Below, piece by piece: positions 51,247-59,500 of a DNA stretch of 64,000 nucleotides. The notes below the pieces were generated by a model, which was given only the letters and a program-made list of their open reading frames with translations, was not told the DNA's origin and searched no databases. Numbering within the stretch: position 1 is the first letter of the stretch; each line of letters starts with the position of its first letter. Location of the stretch: contig CALFIX010000031.1 of NCBI GenBank assembly GCA_937877515.1, forward strand, positions 30,438-94,437, given 5' to 3'. The DNA comes from an uncultured Treponema sp. (GTDB lineage Bacteria > Spirochaetota > Spirochaetia > Treponematales > Treponemataceae). Position numbers and translations under genes: made by a program.

Positions 51247-52638
51247 TTAGCGCTTTAAGTTAATAACAGTTTCCAGCATGCTATCGCCGGTCTGTATTGT
51301 CTTTGCGTTAGATTCAAATCCTCTCTGAGTTACAATCATGTCTGTAAGCTGTTCTGTTAAGTCTACGTTAGACATTTCCAAAGTGCCGGCTATGAGGCTT
51401 CCCTTTCCTGCAGTGCGACTTTCGCCAATATTTGCAGTTCCAGAGTTAATTGACTCTGCAAAGGTTGTGTCGCCATGCTTTTCCAAACCACCCTGATTTG
51501 TAAAGCTTGCCATTGCAATCTGACCAATTGTGCGAGTTGAACCGTTTGAATACACACCGGTTATGATTCCACTTCCGTCAATTTTAAAGTTGTCTAAGTA
51601 GCCTAATGTGTAACCATCTTGTTCACGAGCTTTTGTAGAACTCTTTGAAGCACTTTGTGTAATTGTATTTTCCATGCTTCCAATTGTTCCAAGGTTTAAG
51701 TTAAAGGTCTGGCGATAAGGTGTTCCGTCTGCATTTAATGCTGAATCAGAAACATTGTATGAAGCCTGTAAAACAATTTCACCTTCGGGGTTAGAAACGT
51801 TTCCTGCACTATCTGTAATAGACTGTAAAGTTCCCATGTTGTCAAAGTTAAGTGTGTAGGTATTTCCTACTCCATCTGTTGTTCCAAAGCCAACTCTGGT
51901 TTCTGTGTCTTCACCGGCTGCGGGGTCTACGTTTACGGTAACAGTCCACTGGTTAGGAACATCCGGCACCTTCTGAAAGTTCATTGTAAGCTGATGCTCG
52001 CGACCATAGCTGTCATAAATATTTATTTCTGTGCTCCAGATACTTTCGGCCATTTGATCTGCAGTTGGATTTTCTGGAAGAAGCGGAGTATTCTTGTTTA
52101 AGTTACAGGCATAATGAACGTTTGTTGTTGCTTTTGGAGGGTCTTTCTGTCCTACAGGTATAACAAGGTCGGTTGGAGTTCCTGAAGTATTTAAAACCTG
52201 ACGACCATTGTAGTCTTCTGCCATCCAGCCTTGAACTCTCATTCCGTTTCCTGGGTTTACGAGAGTACCGTTTGAGTCAACACCAAAAACACCAGCACGT
52301 GTATAATAAGTCTGTTCTCCGCTTTTCATAACAAAGAAACCATTACCACTAATTGCAACATCTGTAGAAACGCCTGTTGACTGTAAGTTTCCTTGTGTAA
52401 AGATTGTGTCAATTGCAGCAACACTCATTCCAAGTCCGACTTCTTTTGGGTTAACACCACCAAGCTCTTCGCTGGGACGGGCAGCACCATTAAGCTGCTG
52501 GCTTATCATATCCTGAAAGTCTACACGGCCTCTTTTAAAACCATAAGTATTAACGTTAGCAATGTTGTTGCCAATAACATCCATTCTTGTCTGGTGATTC
52601 TGCAAACCGCTTACGCCTGCATAAAGTGATCTCATCAT
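51247..52638 (-). CDS. flgE: Flagellar hook protein FlgE
   Basis: Builds the hook of the periplasmic flagellum. The 463-aa protein has the N-terminal rod/hook signature (MRSLYAGVSGLQNHQTRMD, GNNIANVNTYGFKRG) and the C-terminal helix LTDMIVTQRGFESNAKTIQT. It carries Lys165 (PVGQKDPPK) and Cys178-Asn179 (VHYACNLN), exactly the positions of the lysinoalanine cross-link residues of Treponema denticola FlgE. It is the last gene of a four-gene operon, with flgD 18 bp upstream. Confidence 0.97.
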   Translation of the reverse strand: MMRSLYAGVSGLQNHQTRMDVIGNNIANVNTYGFKRGRVDFQDMISQQLNGAARPSEELGGVNPKEVGLGMSVAAIDTIFTQGNLQSTGVSTDVAISGNGFFVMKSGEQTYYTRAGVFGVDSNGTLVNPGNGMRVQGWMAEDYNGRQVLNTSGTPTDLVIPVGQKDPPKATTNVHYACNLNKNTPLLPENPTADQMAESIWSTEINIYDSYGREHQLTMNFQKVPDVPNQWTVTVNVDPAAGEDTETRVGFGTTDGVGNTYTLNFDNMGTLQSITDSAGNVSNPEGEIVLQASYNVSDSALNADGTPYRQTFNLNLGTIGSMENTITQSASKSSTKAREQDGYTLGYLDNFKIDGSGIITGVYSNGSTRTIGQIAMASFTNQGGLEKHGDTTFAESINSGTANIGESRTAGKGSLIAGTLEMSNVDLTEQLTDMIVTQRGFESNAKTIQTGDSMLETVINLKR

Positions 52639-52656
52639 ATTGCTACCCTCTTTTTT

Positions 52657-53118
52657 TTACTCGCCGTACACGGCCTGAATTTGTTTCATATCGTAATACA
52701 TGTTGCCGACACGGATTTGCGGATTCTGTCCATAAGTGATTGCGTCCACAACACCTGTGTGTGTTGTTCCACCTAAATCTAAATCAACAACTTTACCAAT
52801 AGTTCCCATTGCCTGAGAAGAGTTCATCATTGCTGTCATGCGCTGAAAACTTTCATTCATATTTGTCATCTGCTCAAGAGAAGAGAACTGAGCCATTTGT
52901 GCAATAAACTCTGTGTTTTCCATGGGAGACGTAGGGTCCTGGTTGGATAACTGAGTTATCAAAAGTTTTAAAAAGTCATCCTTGCCCAGCGACTGTTGTA
53001 CGGCGCGTCCGTTCACCGTATTAGCTTTGTTAAATGAGTCTGCATAAAGGTCTAACTTAGCCTTTTCTGACGGGCTCATCTGAGTGTTCAACTGAACCTC
53101 AACTCCACTCATTTCCAT
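52657..53118 (-). CDS. flgD: Flagellar hook-assembly scaffold FlgD
   Basis: FlgD caps the growing hook. The 153-aa protein has the conserved DDFLKLLITQLSNQDPTSPMENTEF block (about 47-71, quoted in part: LLITQLSNQDPTSPMENTEF) and QMAQFSSLEQM, but is shorter than enterobacterial FlgD, lacking the C-terminal Tudor/Ig-like domains. ATG 53118 is chosen; AAGGAG lies 11 nt upstream. A GTG at 53127 is too close to that site. A short stem (GGCAA / TTGCC, 53139-53155) lies just before the ribosome-binding site. Confidence 0.9.
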   Translation of the reverse strand: MEMSGVEVQLNTQMSPSEKAKLDLYADSFNKANTVNGRAVQQSLGKDDFLKLLITQLSNQDPTSPMENTEFIAQMAQFSSLEQMTNMNESFQRMTAMMNSSQAMGTIGKVVDLDLGGTTHTGVVDAITYGQNPQIRVGNMYYDMKQIQAVYGE

Positions 53119-53184
53119 ATAAAACACATCTCCTTATTGGCAACAAGATATTGCCGTTAGTTTGTTTATAAAAGTTAAAAAAAT

Positions 53185-54621
53185 TCAGGCAATCATATCT
53201 ACTTTGTAATCGCCGGAATTTCTATAAACACCAGGTAAAGATGAATCAAAAGAATCTTCTTCAGCTACATAATTACCGAACGTTTGGTTTGCACGTATAA
53301 AATTAGAAGCATTCTGTTCTTGTCCAGAACCATTCTTTTGCATAAACCCACCATCTGCATTAGATGAAAGATTTAAATTAAACGAAGCTGTATCAAAGCC
53401 ACTTTCTGTAAAAGCATTTTTTAACACTTCAAGATTCTGCCTAAAAGCTTCGTATGCTTCCTTTGATGCAACAGTAATTTGTCCTGTAATATTCTTATCG
53501 GAAATTTGCAAATTAATCTTAACGTTTCCAAGTGATTCAGGTTTTAAATTCATGTTAATAACACCTTGGTTATTATCACGTAAAACAATATTACCAGCCT
53601 TTACAAAATCTGGTGCATTGTACTGAATTTGTTGAGCTAAAACTTCTTTAAAAACTGAACCGTCTGCACTTGCAGTTTGAGAGTTACTAGATAAAATATT
53701 TTTTTCCGCTGTCTCAGAAAGATTTAATTCTAAAGACAATGTATTGTCTGTTAAGTTTTCTTTTGACACAACAAGAAAATCTTTTTTTTCTACACTCTCA
53801 ACTTTTGTTCGTTCATCATAAACTGTAAAAACGCCCTTCTCTTCTACTTCTAAAGATTTAGAATTTGAAAATGTAAAATAATTTTTTTCTTTTTTTTCAT
53901 CTTTAGCTTTTGGCTCAGAAATACTTTCTTTTTCTTTATTTTCTAAACCAGCAAGCTCTAAGAAATTTTTAGGGTCTTCAACAGAAAGATTTTGTGCCCC
54001 ATTTAGTTTTTCTTTTTCACCAAAATCTTTTGTATACTCTTCTGCATTATCAATTAAAAACTCTAGAGAATCTTCTTCGCTAGATTTTAAATAAGTAAGC
54101 TGATCTTCGGTTAAAACAGGAGTTTCGCTTACGTTAACTTGTGGTAAAACGTTACTAGAAAAATCTTGTTCTAGAGAAAGATTAACATTTGTATTATTAA
54201 ATTCAGAAGCATTTATATAAGAAATTGTGTAAGAATAATCTTTAATGTCTTCATCAGAAAATTCTTCTTTAGACAAAAAATCAAAAGATTCTAATTCTAA
54301 AGACTTTTCATTTTTGTCTTCAAAAGATTCAAAATCGTTTTTCTTGTCTTTTTTTATAACTTCTTTTGATTGTACGTTTTTTTCTGTAGAGTTGTTTTCT
54401 AAATTTTCCTTTACACTTTCTGTCTTTTCTTCACTTTTATGAAATGGCTTTTCAATTTTCTCTTCTTGAATTTTATTTTTACTTGAAGAAACCTTTTGAG
54501 CTTCCATAGACTTAAGCATAGTCTTAAAAGAGGAATCTTGTTTTGAGTTTTCTTTTCCACGCACAAATGCTGGAGACTTTTCTTCTGTGAAGTTTTGAGT
54601 TTGAACTTTAAGTGCCTGCAT
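53185..54621 (-). CDS. fliK: Flagellar hook-length control protein FliK
   Basis: The 478-aa protein has a long, disordered, acidic Lys/Glu/Ser-rich N-terminal part and a folded C-terminal domain (about 330-440) with GVINMNLKPESLGNVKINLQ, the FliK signature. The disordered part is the molecular ruler and the C-terminal domain switches export specificity. It lies between flbB and flgD. GGAGG precedes the ATG and abuts an inverted repeat in the 42-bp gap. Confidence 0.88.
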   Translation of the reverse strand: MQALKVQTQNFTEEKSPAFVRGKENSKQDSSFKTMLKSMEAQKVSSSKNKIQEEKIEKPFHKSEEKTESVKENLENNSTEKNVQSKEVIKKDKKNDFESFEDKNEKSLELESFDFLSKEEFSDEDIKDYSYTISYINASEFNNTNVNLSLEQDFSSNVLPQVNVSETPVLTEDQLTYLKSSEEDSLEFLIDNAEEYTKDFGEKEKLNGAQNLSVEDPKNFLELAGLENKEKESISEPKAKDEKKEKNYFTFSNSKSLEVEEKGVFTVYDERTKVESVEKKDFLVVSKENLTDNTLSLELNLSETAEKNILSSNSQTASADGSVFKEVLAQQIQYNAPDFVKAGNIVLRDNNQGVINMNLKPESLGNVKINLQISDKNITGQITVASKEAYEAFRQNLEVLKNAFTESGFDTASFNLNLSSNADGGFMQKNGSGQEQNASNFIRANQTFGNYVAEEDSFDSSLPGVYRNSGDYKVDMIA

Positions 54622-54632
54622 AAAAAGAACCT

Positions 54633-54648
54633 CCGGTAATTTTACCGG
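54633..54648 (-). promoter_or_regulatory. Hairpin adjoining the fliK ribosome-binding site
   Basis: Minus strand: CCGGTAA-AA-TTACCGG, whose last GG is the beginning of the fliK Shine-Dalgarno (GGAGG). Folding would partly hide the site and could tune FliK level relative to FlbB. Confidence 0.5.
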
Positions 54649-54663
54649 CGATTCTTTGCTTTT

Positions 54664-55293
54664 TTAATCCAATGAAACAGGCTTATTTGCCATTTTTCTT
54701 TGAATTTCAGCAGCACGAGTTGCCGGCATCAAGGAGAGCCAGTAAGAACCCATTGAAGAGCTGCCTTCAGCCTGTGCGACTTCTTCTGCACAACGCAAAA
54801 CGTCTATTACGTCCTGGTCGTTCATTTCATTTAAAATCGCTACAGCGTTTGCTGGCTGCATACCATTTAGGTTCATTACAATTTGCTCAATGTTCCTTTC
54901 TCTAGTTTCGTACTTTTTTAGCTGATTGTTGAATGTTTTTTCGCGTTCTGCCTGAGCAATTTCTTTATCTTTTAATTCTTGGGCAATTTGAGCGTTATTT
55001 TCTTCTTGAACAGCAATATCTGCTTCTCTTTTGTCTAGTTCTTCTACACGAATATCTAGTGCTTCTAAGCGTTTTGCAAAGCGATCATCGTCTAAATCTG
55101 CAATTACAAAATCTTTAGCTGTAGCAGTTTGAGAAGTTTGAGGAGCTAAATGTAAAGCTTTATACACAGGGGCAAAAAGACCTTTGGCATCTATAACGCC
55201 AAGCATATCAAACCACAAAAGCCCAAATAAAATGAGTATGATTATTAAAAGCAAAAGTAAGAAAGTTTTTCCGAGAACTTTTGTACGTGCCAT
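54664..55293 (-). CDS. flbB: Periplasmic-flagellum collar protein FlbB (MotE-like)
   Basis: Spirochaete-specific protein of the flagellar collar. The 209-aa product has one N-terminal membrane helix (about 9-30), a long coiled coil (about 75-145, RLEALDIRVEELDKREADIA) and a MotE/MgtE-N-like C-terminal domain (AVAILNEMNDQDVIDVLRCA). The ATG at 55293 has GAGGT 5 nt before it; an upstream in-frame ATG (55308) overlaps that site. It is the first gene of flbB-fliK-flgD-flgE. Confidence 0.85.
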   Translation of the reverse strand: MARTKVLGKTFLLLLLIIILILFGLLWFDMLGVIDAKGLFAPVYKALHLAPQTSQTATAKDFVIADLDDDRFAKRLEALDIRVEELDKREADIAVQEENNAQIAQELKDKEIAQAEREKTFNNQLKKYETRERNIEQIVMNLNGMQPANAVAILNEMNDQDVIDVLRCAEEVAQAEGSSSMGSYWLSLMPATRAAEIQRKMANKPVSLD

Positions 55294-55345
55294 TTTTACC
55301 TCACCCAAAAATAGTTTACATTATTTTCGGCATAATTACAACTTT

Positions 55346-56632
55346 TTAAATAAGTCCTGCAATTGCTGAGCCTAAAGTAATGTCATTATCACAACTTACG
55401 ACTTCGTAATAAATACCTCTTTCTCTTACTAAAAACTGTTCAAGATAAGAAATTATACGTTCTTTAACTTTGTAAGTTTTGTAAAAAGTAGTTCCATCGC
55501 AAAGCATACAAATAGGCTTACATGGATTTTTACCCTCGCCGCTTTGTATTGCACAGGCACTTAAAATACTTGCAGCCATTCTGCTTGCTCTATCTGTTAG
55601 AGCATCTAAAAGTTCTGTAAATATAACATAATCTTCTTCTGTTGCATTTTCTTTTAAAAGATTTGAAAGCATAGAAGAGCCAAATGGAGAATGTAAAAAC
55701 TGGTCTACTTCTATAAGAGTAAGAGAGTCTACTGTTTTTAATGCATCTGTAAACTTTTTAGAAAAAAGATTATCTTCACAAGCTAAGCTAATAGCCTCGT
55801 ATGCTACAGGGCCTAAGTAAGCCCCGGAACAAAGCTTTTCCATTAAAGAAGTCTTAGGTTGTGAACTTTTTTTATCAAAAGCAATGTCAAAATCAGCTTG
55901 CATAACTTTGTCAAATCGACCACTTTCACAAACAATAATCTGTTTTTTAAGTTCTGGATACTTTTCATCAGGACTTTGAATATAAGCCCCATTCATTCCA
56001 GTTCCTAAGATAAAACCTATATAACTTGAATATTTTGTTCCCTCAGGAACACATGCAGCACCTGCCAGAAGAGCAGCAGAGGTATCGTTTAGCATAGAAA
56101 TCTTTAATTCATTTTTCCAGCCATGTTCTTTTAGAGCTAAAGCAAGTTCTTTTCCAATATGGCAGCCCACAACCTCTGGAGCTTTTACTTCTTTTGAAAA
56201 GCCTAAAAGGCATCCGTCTCCATCTTCTGTAATTGTCATTGGATAAGAAAAGCAAAAGCCTATATTACTAGCTTTATCTTTTAAATGTTCAAGGTTTAAA
56301 GCAAAGGCGTCAAAAAACTCTTTTTTAGAAAGTTCTTTTTCTACGCCAGGCATTTTTGTTTTTTGCATATCATTTATGGTAGGAAGCCCGTTTTGGTCAA
56401 AAGTAACAAGGCAAGAACGGAAATTGGTTCCACCTGCATCTATGCTTATAACGTTTTTGTTACGAGGAGAGTCTAAAGGTGGTTCACTGTAAGTTTTTAT
56501 CATGTCTTGTCCGGACGGTCGATTACACAAACCTTCGTTCATATCAAACAAAAGTGAATCTACTACTGAATTAATATCCTGATTTATAGGAAAATTGTGT
56601 TTTAAAAGGAAAGCTGCCACTTTCTTATTCAT
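55346..56632 (-). CDS. Hexokinase
   Basis: ATP-dependent phosphorylation of glucose or related hexoses. The 428-aa protein has the phosphate-1 loop SIDAGGTNFRSCLV (about 63-76), FCFSYPM, the catalytic Asp in MLNDTSAALLAGA, and adenosine-side GFILGTGMNGAY. This is the eukaryote-like hexokinase family found in treponemes, not bacterial GlkA. GAGG lies 7 nt before the ATG. No operon partner is evident; flbB begins on the same strand about 50 bp downstream. Confidence 0.92.
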   Translation of the reverse strand: MNKKVAAFLLKHNFPINQDINSVVDSLLFDMNEGLCNRPSGQDMIKTYSEPPLDSPRNKNVISIDAGGTNFRSCLVTFDQNGLPTINDMQKTKMPGVEKELSKKEFFDAFALNLEHLKDKASNIGFCFSYPMTITEDGDGCLLGFSKEVKAPEVVGCHIGKELALALKEHGWKNELKISMLNDTSAALLAGAACVPEGTKYSSYIGFILGTGMNGAYIQSPDEKYPELKKQIIVCESGRFDKVMQADFDIAFDKKSSQPKTSLMEKLCSGAYLGPVAYEAISLACEDNLFSKKFTDALKTVDSLTLIEVDQFLHSPFGSSMLSNLLKENATEEDYVIFTELLDALTDRASRMAASILSACAIQSGEGKNPCKPICMLCDGTTFYKTYKVKERIISYLEQFLVRERGIYYEVVSCDNDITLGSAIAGLI

Positions 56633-56668
56633 TTTTTTGCCTCACATTTTTTTTATTTTAAAGCTATT

Positions 56669-57721
56669 CTAACATTTAGACGCTTTATTGTCCATGAATT
56701 CCTCTATATGACAAACAAAGCTTTCTCCCCAATACTCACACAATAAAGAACGAGCTTCTTCCTGTAATTCTGGTACAACTGCTTCTCGTAGTTGCAGTAG
56801 ATTGTTTTGAAGATAAAAGCGTGTTTTTACTTTAACAGATTCAACTTCTTTAGGTAAAAGAGCATCAGGATGCTCATTTATCCATGAAGAAATAACTGTA
56901 AACACACTTGCAGTTTGAGCTATCATCTTCCATTTGTGAATGCTATCAATTTTGCGTACACTTGTCATTCCTGTGTTTACTCGGTAGCGATAAACTTTGT
57001 TTTCTATACCAATATAAGACCTAGCATATTGGGCTATAAAGAAAAACAAAAGAACATCGTCTGCCATGTTACACTCGGTATAGGGAATATTTTCGTAAGC
57101 CTTTTGCCATAATTCCCGTTTTATAAGCTTACCCCAAGTGTTCGCTGTAAAATCTCCTTTTAAAATCCAGTGACTAAACACCTCGTGACCTTCAAGAGTG
57201 CCGTAAAAAATTTTCCCATACTTATTTTCTTTTGCAGAAATAAAATTATTGTTTTCGTCAAAAATTCCCGCAGTACTTGTTCCGTGAACGATGTCAAAAT
57301 ATTGAAGGTTCGTGTCGTGTATAAAATATTTTGAAGCTTTCCAGAGAGAACTTAAGGCTCCCGCTTCCATTTGGTCGTCGCTATCTACCTGCGTCAAATA
57401 AAAAGCTCTTGATTCATACATGAGTGTGCGGCGAACTTCTATTAGACCTCGGTTTTCTCTATGCTCTATATAGCGAATTTGTATAGGCAGGAAACCATTT
57501 TTCTTTCGCCAAATATTACTTTCTTTTTGTGCGTCTTTTACAATTTTCTTTGCAGTCCGTTTTTTGTCGTCTACACCTCGGCTTGCATCGCTTACTACAA
57601 CAATTTCAAATGAGTCAAAATTCTGTGTATAAACAGAGCGCAGGCACTTTGTCAAATAAGACTCTGTTTCAAAGACAGGAATGCAAACGGAAATTAGAGG
57701 TGTATTATGTAATTGTTCCAT
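56669..57721 (-). CDS. Family 2 (GT-A) glycosyltransferase
   Basis: The 350-aa protein opens with LISVCIPVFETESYLTKCL, the GT2 start, then SFEIVVVSDAS and the metal-binding DxD in TQVDSDDQ (about 116). It lacks membrane helices, so it is a cytoplasmic or peripheral enzyme for envelope glycans; donor and acceptor are unknown. It lies 23 bp after the lipoprotein gene on the same strand, with no clear ribosome-binding site. Confidence 0.88.
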   Translation of the reverse strand: MEQLHNTPLISVCIPVFETESYLTKCLRSVYTQNFDSFEIVVVSDASRGVDDKKRTAKKIVKDAQKESNIWRKKNGFLPIQIRYIEHRENRGLIEVRRTLMYESRAFYLTQVDSDDQMEAGALSSLWKASKYFIHDTNLQYFDIVHGTSTAGIFDENNNFISAKENKYGKIFYGTLEGHEVFSHWILKGDFTANTWGKLIKRELWQKAYENIPYTECNMADDVLLFFFIAQYARSYIGIENKVYRYRVNTGMTSVRKIDSIHKWKMIAQTASVFTVISSWINEHPDALLPKEVESVKVKTRFYLQNNLLQLREAVVPELQEEARSLLCEYWGESFVCHIEEFMDNKASKC

Positions 57722-57744
57722 ATTTTTTCAGATACAAAACTGCT

Positions 57745-59415
57745 CTACTCTCCAAGAGGAAATCCTAGAATTACATCTTCAGTATAAGCAGAGCCTGCAC
57801 TCTCTCCTGTTTTCCACACAGAACCAAAGGTTCCTGCTTCAGCATAAAAAGCATTTCCTATCATAGGATTAGATTCATTTTCATGAGTAAAATTTTCAGA
57901 AACAGTCTTTTGTGAAAGTGCAAAAGTTTCTAAGTCTACAATAACGATGCGATTTATATTTTTATAGCAATATGCACCATTTGAATCTGTATAGAATGCA
58001 GTTCCGTCATCTGCAATTACAAGTTTTTTAGGCTTTATCGCAATAATTTTCTCAGGTCCGTAAAACCCACTTAAAGCATTTGAAGGTGTATATATTTTAG
58101 AAAAAGTAGTTTCACTATAGTTATGGATAGTCTCTTCTGTAGAAATCTTTGCCCAATATTCAGTATCGTCCTGAGTTTTTGATTCTGTTTCAGCCCCTGT
58201 CAACAGATGGTAATAAGAATTATCAGATTGGTCATAATAAAAACCATAGACATATTTTCCAGAAGTATCTAAAGAAGAAGAAGTCCAGCCTATAATATCT
58301 GTACTTGAACTTGTTACATCATACTTTATGACAGCACCCCGACTATAAATATTACAAATTTGAGTATTATCATCTGGATCATCTAATACATCGCGCACTA
58401 AAATGTATATAGCACCATCTTGATAAAGCATATCTGTAATCTCTGCATTATAGGAAACAGAAATATCAGGAGAGATTTTTTTTAAATCTGAGTTTTCAAT
58501 TGTGAATGCATACTGTTCAGGATTTGAATCATCAACACTTACATTTGAAAGATCATACTGCGCAAGATAATATGAAAATTCATCAGAAGTATAAGACTTA
58601 AATAACAGATATGCAATATTATTGTATATAGAAAAACCATATAAAGTTTCATCTAAATCATCAGTAGGAGTCATATTGTAAACAGTTGCACTATAAGTAA
58701 GGCCATCAGAAGTTTCAGTTATAGAAAGCTTATAAAGTGCATAATAGCAAGCTATCCAAAGTGTATTTGTTGCATAATCAGAAGCAAGAAGGCCTGTTGT
58801 AATTTGCAAGGACTCATCACTACTACTAATTTCTGTTGCTTCTCCGTCGCCAGAGGAATATCGGTAAAGAGTAATAAGATCTTCGCAGGCTGCTATATAT
58901 AAGGTTCCATCTGCATCAAAAGCAAAGTCTGGTACACTTTCTGAATAAGAGGGTATAGAAAAAGAATTTGTTTCTAGTGTAAAAGTGTATGTATCTTCAC
59001 TTTTGTTTGCACTATATAACAAAATCGATGTGTTTAAAAGCTTAGAAAGTTCAAGAGCAATTTCATTTTTACCACTTTTTACAATAAAAGATGAAGAAGA
59101 GCCTTCGTACAAAATGTATGAATCTGAATCTAAAATTTGAACAGTAACTGTAATCTCAGAACCAATAGGAACAGATGAAAAAGTTATTTCTGTAGAAGAA
59201 ATGGACGAAACATTTGTTTCTAAAGCAGTAGTTGCTGTGTAGTCGCCACTTAAAGAAGCCTCTATAGTAACGGTTTCAGCTGTTGTTGCAGCACGAAATG
59301 CTTCTTGCACATTATTTTCTAAAGTAAACGATAAGTCTCTAAAAGCAAGACTTTGATTACATGAAAAAATAAAAAAAGAAAATAAAACCATAAAAAACAA
59401 AACACTTTTTCTCAT
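57745..59415 (-). CDS. Large putative lipoprotein, unknown function
   Basis: The 556-aa protein has a lipoprotein signal (LFFMVLFSFFIFSC, Cys near 19), an Ig-like N-terminal domain (about 30-135) and a longer beta-rich region (about 140-540) rich in Tyr, Ser, Asp and Thr that repeats strand patterns such as PDFAFDADGTLYIAACEDLI and LVIADDGTAFYTDSNGAYCY, suggesting a beta-propeller. A surface or periplasmic role is likely. AGGGGAG precedes the ATG. Confidence 0.78.
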   Translation of the reverse strand: MRKSVLFFMVLFSFFIFSCNQSLAFRDLSFTLENNVQEAFRAATTAETVTIEASLSGDYTATTALETNVSSISSTEITFSSVPIGSEITVTVQILDSDSYILYEGSSSSFIVKSGKNEIALELSKLLNTSILLYSANKSEDTYTFTLETNSFSIPSYSESVPDFAFDADGTLYIAACEDLITLYRYSSGDGEATEISSSDESLQITTGLLASDYATNTLWIACYYALYKLSITETSDGLTYSATVYNMTPTDDLDETLYGFSIYNNIAYLLFKSYTSDEFSYYLAQYDLSNVSVDDSNPEQYAFTIENSDLKKISPDISVSYNAEITDMLYQDGAIYILVRDVLDDPDDNTQICNIYSRGAVIKYDVTSSSTDIIGWTSSSLDTSGKYVYGFYYDQSDNSYYHLLTGAETESKTQDDTEYWAKISTEETIHNYSETTFSKIYTPSNALSGFYGPEKIIAIKPKKLVIADDGTAFYTDSNGAYCYKNINRIVIVDLETFALSQKTVSENFTHENESNPMIGNAFYAEAGTFGSVWKTGESAGSAYTEDVILGFPLGE

Positions 59416-59500
59416 AAAACTCCCCTACTTTTTCGTATAAAAAAAATTAAAGTTTCGCTTAAGGTCTATTCTGACATGATAAAATAAAAAGTAGCAAGGG

